DNA of 64,000 nucleotides, taken from JAGXSE01 sp040757295 (GTDB lineage Bacteria; Bacillota; PH28-bin88). This document shows, piece after piece, positions 40,061 to 48,280 of the stretch (positions within the stretch are counted from its first letter, which is position 1; every line of letters starts with the position of its first letter). Made by a program: the position numbers and the translations under genes. The stretch is from the NCBI GenBank assembly GCA_040757295.1, contig JBFLXH010000001.1, forward strand, positions 122,205 through 186,204, written 5' to 3'. The notes under the pieces were generated by a model, which saw nothing but the letters and a program-made list of their open reading frames with translations, ran no database searches and had not been told where the DNA came from.

Positions 40061-40636
40061 CTAATTCCCTCCTTGGAAGCCGCTGCTCTTTGTAAGACCC
40101 TCTACAGCCTCATACCCCGCTGCCAGGGCCTCCAGGTTGATGGTTTCTGTTCCCCTGGGGGCCGTGCCCTGGACCGCTGCAGCAAGGGAATCCCGGCTGA
40201 CTACGTTGGTAACGGCGCCCATTACCCCTAAAGCCACTACATTGGCAGTCACCGGGTTACCCACTTTTTCCCGAGCAATGGCAGTTACAGGCACAGGAAT
40301 AACTCTGACCTGGCGGTTGGTTTCCCTCTTTTGCACATAGTCCGGGTCGACAACTATAACCCCATTCTCCTTTACTTCAGGCAAATACTTGTCAAAGGCT
40401 TCCTGGGTTAAAGCCAACAGGAAGTCCGGCCGGGTGACCTCCAGGTAATCGATGGGCGATTGGGAGATAATCACTTCAGAGCGGCAAGCGCTGCCCCGGG
40501 CCTCCGGTCCATAAGAGCGGGTCTGCACTACGTTTTTCTCCTCATAAACACCGGCTGCCTCGGCCAAAATCAGCCCGGCCAGCATGATCCCCTGGCCGCC
40601 AAAACCGCTGAAGCGGCACTCAAAATAATCCGTCAC
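40061..40636 (-). CDS. korC: 2-oxoacid:ferredoxin oxidoreductase gamma subunit
   Basis: This 191-residue gamma subunit has ECRFSGFGGQGIMLAGLILAEAAGVYEEKNVVQTRSYGPEARGSACRSEV, the conserved block of KorC/PorG. The GTG at 40636 overlaps the beta-subunit stop (GTGA) and follows AAAGGAGGG, so I shortened the frame that runs far into the beta gene. It would be part of a heterotrimer converting a 2-oxoacid (2-oxoglutarate or branched) to its CoA ester. No ferredoxin subunit is in the unit; a separate ferredoxin would be needed. Confidence 0.9.
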   Translation of the reverse strand: MTDYFECRFSGFGGQGIMLAGLILAEAAGVYEEKNVVQTRSYGPEARGSACRSEVIISQSPIDYLEVTRPDFLLALTQEAFDKYLPEVKENGVIVVDPDYVQKRETNRQVRVIPVPVTAIAREKVGNPVTANVVALGVMGAVTNVVSRDSLAAAVQGTAPRGTETINLEALAAGYEAVEGLTKSSGFQGGN

Positions 40637-41457
40637 GCCTTTTCCCTCCTTTGCTGGGCCATAGCGATCACCTGCTGGACCCTTTCGGTATACTCCGGGG
40701 TTTCCTTGTTGACATGAAGCTCCCCTGTTATGAATTTGCCGGCCAGTTCGATAGGGGCCATCTTGGCGGCATCTTTTACCGGAACGGCGTTTTGCGCCAG
40801 AGACTTCATCATCTCCACCGGCCCCCCCAGCTTGTTCATCCGGCCAAACTGGGTAGGACAAGTTGACATGGCTTCAACAACTGCAAAACCCCGGTGGCTG
40901 ATCCCCCGGCTAATATAACTTATTAATTGCTGAACATGGTAGATGCTGCTTCTGGCTACATAAGTCGCCCCGCTGACCCGGGCCAATTCCGCTGTATCAA
41001 AGTTAGGCTCCACATTGCCATAGGGGGTTGTGGTAGTCTTGAAACCTCCCGGTGTGGTGGGGGCGTGCTGACCGCCGGTCATCCCGTAAGCCCCATTATT
41101 GAACACGAGCATAGTCAGGTCAATGTTGCGCCGGCAGGCATGGATAAAGTGATTGCCGCCGATAGATAGGCTGTCGCCGTCTCCGGCCAGCACAATAACC
41201 TTGAGGTTAGGGTTGCCAAGTTTGACACCGGTGGCAAAGGCTAGGGCCCTGCCATGGGTAGGCTGAAAACCGCACAGGTTCAAATAATTGCCCGCCCGTC
41301 CGGAACAACCGATACCGGAAATCACCGCAACTTGGGTCTGGTCAATGCCAAGCTGTTCCAAACCGCGCAGCATCGCCCCTACTACAATGCCATTGCCGCA
41401 CCCGGCACACCAGATGTGGGGCAGCTTGCGCAAATACTTGCTGATGTCTAATGTCAT
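40633..41457 (-). CDS. korB: 2-oxoacid:ferredoxin oxidoreductase beta subunit
   Basis: This 274-residue TPP-binding subunit shows WCAGCGNGIVVGA (cysteines for the [4Fe-4S] site), SGIGCSGRAGNYLNLCGFQPTHGRAL and the TPP motif AGDGDSLSIGGNHFIHACRRNIDLTMLVFNNGAYGMTGGQ. Only the CxxC at the start and a few later Cys are present, which is typical for KorB. It forms the catalytic core with the alpha subunit. The start overlaps the alpha-subunit end and the stop overlaps the gamma start, so all three are translationally coupled. Confidence 0.92.
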   Translation of the reverse strand: MTLDISKYLRKLPHIWCAGCGNGIVVGAMLRGLEQLGIDQTQVAVISGIGCSGRAGNYLNLCGFQPTHGRALAFATGVKLGNPNLKVIVLAGDGDSLSIGGNHFIHACRRNIDLTMLVFNNGAYGMTGGQHAPTTPGGFKTTTTPYGNVEPNFDTAELARVSGATYVARSSIYHVQQLISYISRGISHRGFAVVEAMSTCPTQFGRMNKLGGPVEMMKSLAQNAVPVKDAAKMAPIELAGKFITGELHVNKETPEYTERVQQVIAMAQQRREKA

Positions 41458-42602
41458 GCTCCCACCTCCTGCAAAATGGCTGCCAGGATTTGCTCCGGAG
41501 TGATCAGCCGGGAGTCAATACGGTTTACTCCTACAACTCTGGCCCGCCCTTCTACTGTCTGCCGCACCTGTCCCTGGAGCTGGCCCAGGTTCAGTTCAGC
41601 TACGACGATGGATTTGAGCCGGGGCATATAGCTCAGCAGTTCCTCCTCCGGGAAAGGCCACATAGTTACCAACCTAAAGAGTCCAGCCCTAATCCCTTTG
41701 GCCCGGGCCAGTTTAACTGCTTTGACTGCCGACCTGGCCACAGAACCCATGGCGATAACAGCAACCTCCGCATCCTCCATTTCCCGGACATCCACCGTAA
41801 CAATATCTTTTCGGTTTACATAAATCTTTTGGTGCAAGCGCCGAACCTGAAAATCAATCAGGGCGGGGTTGCCGGTACAGGGAAAGCCGGTTTCATCGTG
41901 GATGATGCCGGTAGTATACCAGATATACCCATCACCGAAGCTGGCCATTGGCGGGACCTCACCGCCTTTTGCCTCATAGGGCCGGTACCTGTCAGGGGGA
42001 ACGGTAGGCTTTGGTCTATTCACAATCTCAAATTCCTCCGGCCCGGGCACCTTGATGTTCTCGCTCATATGGCCGATTACCGCATCCGACAGCAATATCA
42101 CGGGAGTACGGTACTTTTCCGCCAGGTTAACTGCTCTGATGGTCAAGTCATAGGTTTCCCGCACCGAGTAAGGAGCCAGGACGATAATGGGATGGTCCCC
42201 GTGAGTGCCCCAGCGGGCCTGCATAATATCCCCCTGGGAGGGATGGGTGGCAATGCCGGAGCTGGGCCCTACCCGCTGCACGTCCACAATTACGCAGGGA
42301 ATTTCAGCTTCAACGGCAAAACCCAGGTTCTCCTGCATCAGGGAAAAGCCAGGGCCGCTGGTGGCTGTCATGGCTTTCATCCCGCTGAAAGAAGCCCCAA
42401 TGACAGCGCTTAAACTGGCGATTTCATCCTCCATCTGGATAAATACCCGCCCCTCTTCCGGCATTCGCCGGGCCAGGACCTCGGCAATTTCGCTGGCAGG
42501 GGTAATGGGATAACCGGCAAAAAACCTTACTCCTGCAGCGATTGCAGCTTCAGCGCAGGCATCATTTCCGGTCCAAACCCTAATCCGGTTGTCTTTAGCC
42601 AT
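41454..42602 (-). CDS. korA: 2-oxoacid:ferredoxin oxidoreductase alpha subunit
   Basis: This 382-residue alpha subunit carries the pyrimidine-binding and transketolase C-like domains: FAGYPITPASEIAEVLARR, MEDEIASLSAVIGASFSGMKAMTATSGPGFSLM, VQRVGPSSGIATHPSQGD and HGDHPIIVLAPYSV. It is the first gene of the korABC-CoA-transferase unit, with TAGGAGG before the ATG. The substrate may be 2-oxoglutarate or a branched-chain oxoacid. The wide family does not let me separate them. Confidence 0.92.
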   Translation of the reverse strand: MAKDNRIRVWTGNDACAEAAIAAGVRFFAGYPITPASEIAEVLARRMPEEGRVFIQMEDEIASLSAVIGASFSGMKAMTATSGPGFSLMQENLGFAVEAEIPCVIVDVQRVGPSSGIATHPSQGDIMQARWGTHGDHPIIVLAPYSVRETYDLTIRAVNLAEKYRTPVILLSDAVIGHMSENIKVPGPEEFEIVNRPKPTVPPDRYRPYEAKGGEVPPMASFGDGYIWYTTGIIHDETGFPCTGNPALIDFQVRRLHQKIYVNRKDIVTVDVREMEDAEVAVIAMGSVARSAVKAVKLARAKGIRAGLFRLVTMWPFPEEELLSYMPRLKSIVVAELNLGQLQGQVRQTVEGRARVVGVNRIDSRLITPEQILAAILQEVGA

Positions 42603-42833
42603 CCCGTATCGCTCCTCCTATTTTTCAGCTCCCCGTTGCGGATAACCCGCAATCTGATTCGTTATTTTATTCGCCATTTTCAAATGATTTCCTGTGCTCC
42701 TTCCCAGTTAGTTGATGACGACAATTGGATAATTTTATCCGATCATGACATCAGGGCAGGAATTTGTACGATTTCCCCCGAAATATGGCTGCAAGAACCG
42801 CAGCCTAATGATGATACCGGGGGGATTTAATTT

Positions 42834-44552
42834 ATGCGATGGATTGGCAATCTCAGCATCTTCGGCAAGGTCTTTTTCTTGGCCTTGGTTCTGCTGGTGT
42901 TCCTAGCCGGGACAGGGATATACGCAGTAGTTATTATCAATGGAATTAGTCATTGGGCCGAGGGCATGTACCAGGACAGGGTGGTACCCATTGACCAGTG
43001 GGGTCAGATGAAGGCCCTGGTCATTCAAATTGCCTGGAACCTGACCGCCCACATCCAGACCGATGACCCCGCGGAAAAAGAACGGCTAGAAAAGGATATC
43101 TCCCAACGAGCAGCCGAATTTAACCGCATCTTTTCAGAATATAAACAGACCAAACTGGTCCCTGAAGAAGAAGCCTTGCTGGAAAAATTCGAGAATGAAC
43201 TGCGGGAATACTGGGAAGCGCGGGAAGAGACCCTGAAGCTAAGCCGGAACGCCGCTGAAAACAAAATTAAACTGATGGCTTTTTTCAATTCCCGCACAGA
43301 ATTAGCCAGACAGCGGGTTGTCAAGCTAACCGACGAAATGGTGGAACTGAACCGGCGCTTGGCGCAAGAAGTCCATGCAGAAAACCAAAGGATTGTTGCA
43401 GCCACGGTTATTAACCTCATGATAATCCTGATTGGCGCCATCGCCCTGGCCCTCTTGATGTCCTTTTTCCTTGGCCGGATGATGAGCCGTTCCTTAAAGA
43501 CCCTGGAAGAAGCAGCCGGCAAGGTGGCCGAAGGAGACTTGAGCGTTAAGTGGGAAATTCGGAGCAAGGACGAAATCGGTTCCCTGTCAGCATCTTTAAG
43601 CAAGATGGTCCAGAACCTCCGCCTGGTTGTGCAGCGGGTCCATGAAGCCGCCACCAATGTCGCCGCTTCCGCCGAGGAACTTACTGCCAGCACCGAACAA
43701 AGCGCCCAGGTGGCCGCCCAGATCACCCAGGCTGCCCAGGAACTGGCCAGCGGGGCTGACCGGCAAAATGACAAGGTGCAGAGCACCTTGGCCACCATTG
43801 AGCAGGCGTCCGCAGCAACTGAACAGATCGCTGCCACCGCCCAGGAAGTGGCAGCATCAGCTCAGGACACCAGCCAGCGGGCTAAGGAAGGCAATAAAGC
43901 CATGGTCCAGGCAATGGAAGAAATGAGCCGGATTAACCACTCCACCACCGAAGTTGCCGGCACAATCAAAAAGCTGGGGAGCCGCTCCCAGGCCATTGGC
44001 CAGATCGTTGACGTGATCAGCAGCATTGCCGACCAGACAAATTTATTGGCCTTAAACGCTGCCATTGAGGCAGCCCGGGCCGGGGACCATGGCCGGGGGT
44101 TTGCGGTAGTGGCAGAAGAAGTACGGAAACTGGCCGAGCAGTCCAGCCAGGCAGCAGGGGAAATTGCCTCCCTGATCCGCCAGATCCAGGGGGAAACCGG
44201 CAAGGCAGTACAGGCCATGGACAACAACTCCCGCTTGGTGGAAGGGGGCAGTAAGGTTATTAGCGAAGGGGCGGCGGCCTTCCGGCAGATTGAGCAGGCC
44301 GTCGAAAACGTTGCTCAGCAGCTAGCAGAAGTATCCCGCTCAACGGAAGAGCTGGCCAAAGGCAGTGAGGAGATGGTCAATGCGATCAAGGTCATCGAGG
44401 AGGTTACCCAACAGGTGGCCGCAGCAAGCCAGGAGATGGCCTCAGGCACCGAGGAGCAGTCGGCCTCCATTGAAGAAGTGGCTGCCTCGGCTGACTCCCT
44501 GGCCCGCCTGGGACAGGAACTGCAGCAGGCTATTGCTGGATTTAAGCTATAA
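42834..44552 (+). CDS. Methyl-accepting chemotaxis protein
   Basis: This 572-residue membrane receptor has a first transmembrane helix (about 10-33), a periplasm-side four-helix-bundle sensor (about 35-190, 4HB_MCP type), a second transmembrane helix (about 193-215), HAMP (about 215-268) and a long cytoplasmic coiled coil with the signalling tip IADQTNLLALNAAIEAARAGDHGRGFAVVAEEVRKLAEQ. A GGGGGG precedes the ATG. It would report a small ligand to the CheA/W complex. It is a lone gene here, read opposite to its neighbours, with no che genes near it, and is closed by a hairpin and a MITE fragment. Confidence 0.93.
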   Translation: MRWIGNLSIFGKVFFLALVLLVFLAGTGIYAVVIINGISHWAEGMYQDRVVPIDQWGQMKALVIQIAWNLTAHIQTDDPAEKERLEKDISQRAAEFNRIFSEYKQTKLVPEEEALLEKFENELREYWEAREETLKLSRNAAENKIKLMAFFNSRTELARQRVVKLTDEMVELNRRLAQEVHAENQRIVAATVINLMIILIGAIALALLMSFFLGRMMSRSLKTLEEAAGKVAEGDLSVKWEIRSKDEIGSLSASLSKMVQNLRLVVQRVHEAATNVAASAEELTASTEQSAQVAAQITQAAQELASGADRQNDKVQSTLATIEQASAATEQIAATAQEVAASAQDTSQRAKEGNKAMVQAMEEMSRINHSTTEVAGTIKKLGSRSQAIGQIVDVISSIADQTNLLALNAAIEAARAGDHGRGFAVVAEEVRKLAEQSSQAAGEIASLIRQIQGETGKAVQAMDNNSRLVEGGSKVISEGAAAFRQIEQAVENVAQQLAEVSRSTEELAKGSEEMVNAIKVIEEVTQQVAAASQEMASGTEEQSASIEEVAASADSLARLGQELQQAIAGFKL

Positions 44553-44566
44553 AGAGCAATCTTTTG

Positions 44567-44587
44567 GGCTGAACCTGAGGTTCAGCC
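44567..44587 (+). terminator. Hairpin after the chemoreceptor gene
   Basis: GGCTGAACC-tga-GGTTCAGCC is a perfect 9-bp stem, 14 bp after the stop, followed by TATTAT. The T-tract is weak and is replaced by the end of a MITE fragment. Confidence 0.6.
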
Positions 44588-44590
44588 TAT

Positions 44591-44621
44591 TATAATGAGC
44601 GAGGCCACTGATTATTCATTG
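44591..44621 (-). repeat. MITE fragment, 31-bp end
   Basis: TATAATGAGCGAGGCC and the next 15 bases match the end of the 106-bp element (compare 3045-3075). It stops abruptly at the first base of the multi-hairpin repeat. Confidence 0.8.
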
Positions 44622-44814
44622 ATCACAGATGGCTACCCGCTCTTAAGCCTACGCTTCTTTAAAGCGGCGGGATAAGAGCGGCTACGCCATTGCATTAACT
44701 GGCCCCCTATGGGATTAACCAGTTCTAAGCTCCGGTAAACCGGAGCCAAGAACTGGTCGAATCTAAGCACGAGCGGGGGAAACAATCCCCCGCGAAAAGC
44801 CAAGACCCAGTTGA
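44622..44814 (+). repeat. Multi-hairpin repeat, uninterrupted copy
   Basis: Same elements as at 25511-25804 but with no MITE in the first loop: it reads CGGGATAAGAGCGG where the other copy has 105 extra bases. The second hairpin is almost identical. The third has a different sequence (GAGCGGGGG..CCCCCGC) but keeps the same stem-loop shape, which suggests conserved structure rather than conserved sequence. Confidence 0.85.
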
Positions 44815-45031
44815 ACGTCTCGAAGTATTCTGAAATTCTGACTACTGCCCTGAAAATAGCTTGTCATATTTTTTCATCCCTCTGATGGTACCGCGATAAG
44901 CGGCGTGGGGGTCTGAATTCGGAATACCTGAATAGTAACAAACTGCAAATACTTTCCGGCTTTTTGGGGTTCAAGCTGAGAAAAGTCTTGCCGGCTGTCC
45001 ACAAAACCTAGATAAAAAGATATTAGCGCAA

Positions 45032-45055
45032 AGGCCCGGGGGGGGTTCCGGGCCT
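45032..45055 (-). terminator. Hairpin after argH
   Basis: AGGCCCGG / CCGGGCCT with an 8-base loop, 18 bp after the argH stop on the minus strand. It is GC-rich with only a short T run, so it is a probable but not ideal terminator for the arginine cluster. The ~210 bases from 44815 to this hairpin hold no gene I can support. Confidence 0.6.
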
Positions 45056-45073
45056 CTGTTTGTCTCCGAATTG

Positions 45074-46459
45074 TTAACATATTCCTGCCTGTTTCAGCCA
45101 TTCCTGCCCCCGGGCAATGGACCGGGCAACAGCTTCAGGGGCCGGGCCGCCAGGAAGGGAACGGCGGGCAACACAGGTTTCCACGGCAATGGCTTGATAG
45201 ATGTCCTCGGCAATGGCGGGGGAAAACTGGCGGTATTCCTCCAAGGACAGCTCGGCTAAATCCTTACCTTCTTTAATACAATTAAGGACCAACTGCCCAA
45301 CAATATGGTGGGCCTCCCGGAAGGGCACTCCTTTCTTAGCTAGGTAGTCGGCCACCTCGGTGGCATTGGTGAAACCCCGCTTGGCCCCCCGGTACATGAC
45401 CTCAGGTTTTACCTGCAGGGTTTTCAGCATGGGAATGAAGATCATAAGACATTTTTTCACCGTATCCACTGCATCAAAGAGGGCTTCCTTATCTTCCTGC
45501 ATGTCCTTGTTATAAGCCAGCGGCAAGGACTTCATCACTGTCAGGAGAGCCATCAGATCGCCGTATACCCGGCCGGTCTTGCCCCGCACCAGTTCGGCTA
45601 CATCCGGGTTTTTCTTCTGGGGCATGATGGAACTGCCGGTGCTGTAGGCATCATCCATCTCCACAAAGCGGAATTCATCGCTGGACCACAAGACCAGTTC
45701 CTCGCAGAAGCGGGAGAGATGCATCATGATCATGGAGGCGGCAGCGGCAAACTCGATGGCAAAATCCCGGTCACTGACGGCGTCCAGGCTGTTTTCGCTG
45801 ATAGCGGCAAAACCCAGCTCCCTGGCTACCATTTCCCGGTCCAGGGGGAAGGTTGTCCCGGCCAGGGCACCGGAACCAAGAGGCATCACATCGGTTCGCC
45901 GGTAGCAGTCCCGCAGGCGCTCCACGTCCCGCTTGAACATTTGGAAGTAAGCCATCAGGTAATGGGCGAGAGTGACCGGCTGGGCTTTTTGCAGATGGGT
46001 ATAGCCAGGCATGATGGTTTCCAAGTGTTCCTTGGCTTGGTCCAACAAGGCCTGTAAAAGGTCCCGCAGGAGCCCGGCAATGGCCCTAATTTCTTCTTTC
46101 AGGTACATGCGGACATCCAGGGCTACCTGGTCATTGCGGCTCCTGGCGGTATGGAGTTTTTTCCCCACTTCCCCAATCCGCTGGGTCAGCAGGGTCTCTA
46201 TGTTCATATGGATATCTTCCGCATCCTGGGAAAACTGGACTTCTCCCCTCTCGATATCCGCCAGGATGCTTTCCAGCCCGGCAATGATCTGTTCCGCGTC
46301 ACTGGTTGAAATGATGCCAGTAGCCCCCAGCATCCGGGCATGAGCCTGGCTGCCCCGGATATCCTGCCGGTACAACCGGCAGTCAAAAGATATGGAAGAA
46401 TGAAAATCGTCCATCAGGCTGTCAGTGGTTTTGGCAAATCTGCCGCCCCAGAGCTTCAC
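45074..46459 (-). CDS. argH: Argininosuccinate lyase
   Basis: This 461-residue enzyme of the fumarase/aspartase superfamily has the N terminus MKLWGGRFAKTTDS, TARSRNDQVALDVRMYL, PGYTHLQKAQPVTLAHYL and the signature loop GSSIMPQKKNPDVAELVRGKTGRVYG. It splits argininosuccinate to arginine and fumarate, the last step of the pathway. GTG at 46459 is chosen: GGAGGT lies 7-8 bases upstream and the protein then starts exactly like other ArgH proteins. It is the last gene of the arginine cluster, separated from argG by three non-arginine genes. Confidence 0.95.
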   Translation of the reverse strand: MKLWGGRFAKTTDSLMDDFHSSISFDCRLYRQDIRGSQAHARMLGATGIISTSDAEQIIAGLESILADIERGEVQFSQDAEDIHMNIETLLTQRIGEVGKKLHTARSRNDQVALDVRMYLKEEIRAIAGLLRDLLQALLDQAKEHLETIMPGYTHLQKAQPVTLAHYLMAYFQMFKRDVERLRDCYRRTDVMPLGSGALAGTTFPLDREMVARELGFAAISENSLDAVSDRDFAIEFAAAASMIMMHLSRFCEELVLWSSDEFRFVEMDDAYSTGSSIMPQKKNPDVAELVRGKTGRVYGDLMALLTVMKSLPLAYNKDMQEDKEALFDAVDTVKKCLMIFIPMLKTLQVKPEVMYRGAKRGFTNATEVADYLAKKGVPFREAHHIVGQLVLNCIKEGKDLAELSLEEYRQFSPAIAEDIYQAIAVETCVARRSLPGGPAPEAVARSIARGQEWLKQAGIC

Positions 46460-46506
46460 TTGTTCCACCTCCATCGGAGTATACATTTTTTCTATGTGGA
46501 AGAGGG

Positions 46507-47337
46507 CTAATCACCAAGCCACTCCAGCCGGTATACCTCATTCCGGCGGTGCTCTAAAAGAGGCAGGCGGGCCCGCACCTCTGCAATCCTTTTTAAATCT
46601 ATTTCCGCCAGCACCAGTTCCTCGCCCTCCCCGGCCTCAGCCAGGATATTTCCCCAAGGATCTGCTACCAGGGAATGGCCATAGGGAATAAAGGGAGCCT
46701 TTTGGTCTCTGGCCGGGGAAGCAACCGCGAAAAAGGTCTGGCAGTCCATCGCCCTGGATTTCAGCACCGTATGCCAGTGATCAGTACCGGTAATTACATT
46801 AAAGGCTGCCGGAACCGCCATAATTTGGGTCCCCCGCAGGGCCATGGTCAACCAAAGCTCGGGGAAACGCAGGTCGTAACAGATGCCGATACCCAGACGG
46901 CCCAATTCCGTATCAATCAGCCCCAGGCGGCTGCCGGCTGAAACGGTGTCCGATTCCCGCAAAACCACACCCCCCGGCAGATCCACATCAAAAAGGTGTA
47001 TCTTGCGGTAGTGGCAGATCTGCTGCCCTCTTTTATCGAAGCTTAAACTGGTGTTATATACCTTGCTGCCATCGCTTTCGGGAAAAGATCCTCCGACAAG
47101 AACGATACCGCACTCCCTGGCCAGCTGGGAAAGGGCAGCGGAAACCGGTCCGGGAACCGGCTCAGCATTTCTAGCCATGTAGCGCCTGCTGATGGGCGTA
47201 TTAAACATCTCCGGCAGGATCACCAGATGAGCACCTTGAGCGGCGGCCGTCCGCACCATCCCGGCGGCTTTTTCCAGGTTCTCATCCTTGTCCGGTGTGA
47301 CATGAAGCTGGCAAAGGGCAACTAATATTTTTTCCAT
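46507..47337 (-). CDS. Carbon-nitrogen hydrolase, Nit2/omega-amidase-like
   Basis: This 276-residue nitrilase-superfamily enzyme has the triad Glu in VILPEMFN, Lys in YRKIHLFDVD and Cys in GIGICYDLRFPE. The sequence is closest in style to Nit2-type omega-amidases that hydrolyse 2-oxoglutaramate and related amides. ATG at 47337 follows AGGAGG. It is encoded between argG and argH together with another nitrilase and an acetyltransferase gene, so it may recycle an amide from arginine/glutamine metabolism, but this is inference. Confidence 0.88.
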   Translation of the reverse strand: MEKILVALCQLHVTPDKDENLEKAAGMVRTAAAQGAHLVILPEMFNTPISRRYMARNAEPVPGPVSAALSQLARECGIVLVGGSFPESDGSKVYNTSLSFDKRGQQICHYRKIHLFDVDLPGGVVLRESDTVSAGSRLGLIDTELGRLGIGICYDLRFPELWLTMALRGTQIMAVPAAFNVITGTDHWHTVLKSRAMDCQTFFAVASPARDQKAPFIPYGHSLVADPWGNILAEAGEGEELVLAEIDLKRIAEVRARLPLLEHRRNEVYRLEWLGD

Positions 47338-47419
47338 AACCAACCTCCTAAAGCGCATTACAGCAAAAAAGTCAGACAGGCAGACAATCTGTCATTTGAT
47401 AAATCATAAAGGCGCCATT

Positions 47420-48262
47420 TCAATAAATGTCCCTGCGGCGGTCCTGATAGGGAGACACCTGGCCTTTTGCCCGGTTTTCTTTCAATAATCCTAGATCCAA
47501 GTCAGCGGATACCAGCATGGGGGAATTTGCCTTGCCCAGGGCAAGGATCCCGTTATCGGGGAAAGGGAAATCACAAGGAGCGAATAACCCGGCCTGGCTG
47601 TGTCCAAAATCTATTTGGGGCACATGAGGAAGGACGCCAATTATCCCGCTTAATACCACAAAAAGCTGGTTTTCAATCGCCCTGGCCTGGCAGCAGTTGC
47701 GCACCCGGTGGTAACCGGCCGCTCCATCGGTATAAGAAGGGCAAAGGATAACCTCAGCGCCCATATCGGCCACGATCCGGCCTGCCTCCGGGAACTCAAT
47801 GTCATAACAGACCAGAACAGCAGCTTTACCTGCTGCCGTATCATAAACAGCAAAAGAGTCCCCTGGCGTTAGTCCCCAGACTTGGCGCTCCTCCGGCGTC
47901 ATGTGGACCTTTTTTTGCATTTCAATAGTCCCATCGGGGAAAAAAAGAAAGGCAGCGTTGACATAACCCGCATCTTCTTTCAGGATGTGGGTTCCTCCGA
48001 GGATAGTCATCCCCGTATCCCTGCTCAACAGGGCAAACCTTTTGTGGTACTCTCCCGTAAATTCATGCAGATAGCGGTTGGCTCCAGCGTGTTCCATTGG
48101 CGGAGTCAGAGCCAACAGGTGGGCCGTCAGGTACTCAGGGAAAACCAGCAGTTGAACGCCCTTTTTTTGCGCTCTTTTTACAATATGACCTACTTTGTGC
48201 CAAAACTCCTCGGCAGATGTAAGGGGACCAATGTCGTATTGGACGGCGGCTACTATCGCCAT
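47420..48262 (-). CDS. Carbon-nitrogen hydrolase, YhcX C-terminal-like
   Basis: This 280-residue nitrilase-superfamily protein has the triad residues in FPEYLTAH (Glu), KKVHMTPEE (Lys) and VCYDIEFPEAG (Cys), with GGTHILKEDAGYVNAAFLF between. In many Firmicutes this kind of domain is fused after a GNAT acetyltransferase (YhcX-type proteins). Here the GNAT gene is separate, 18 bp upstream. The two products likely work together on an acylated amine. It is in the arginine cluster, with unknown substrate. Confidence 0.85.
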   Translation of the reverse strand: MAIVAAVQYDIGPLTSAEEFWHKVGHIVKRAQKKGVQLLVFPEYLTAHLLALTPPMEHAGANRYLHEFTGEYHKRFALLSRDTGMTILGGTHILKEDAGYVNAAFLFFPDGTIEMQKKVHMTPEERQVWGLTPGDSFAVYDTAAGKAAVLVCYDIEFPEAGRIVADMGAEVILCPSYTDGAAGYHRVRNCCQARAIENQLFVVLSGIIGVLPHVPQIDFGHSQAGLFAPCDFPFPDNGILALGKANSPMLVSADLDLGLLKENRAKGQVSPYQDRRRDIY

Positions 48263-48280
48263 GGCGTTCCTCCTGGCATT

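Noticed and set aside
41451..42413. Long plus-strand open frame of 320 codons
   Set aside because: It lies wholly opposite the well-supported korA gene and has no ribosome-binding site or recognisable motif.
43025..43837. Minus-strand open frame of 270 codons
   Set aside because: It is antisense to the coiled-coil part of the chemoreceptor gene. Its Ser/Ala-rich sequence is the reverse reading of Glu/Ala-rich codons.
44874..45101. Minus-strand open frame of 75 codons after argH
   Set aside because: It overlaps the argH end and the terminator hairpin and has no ribosome-binding site or recognisable domain.
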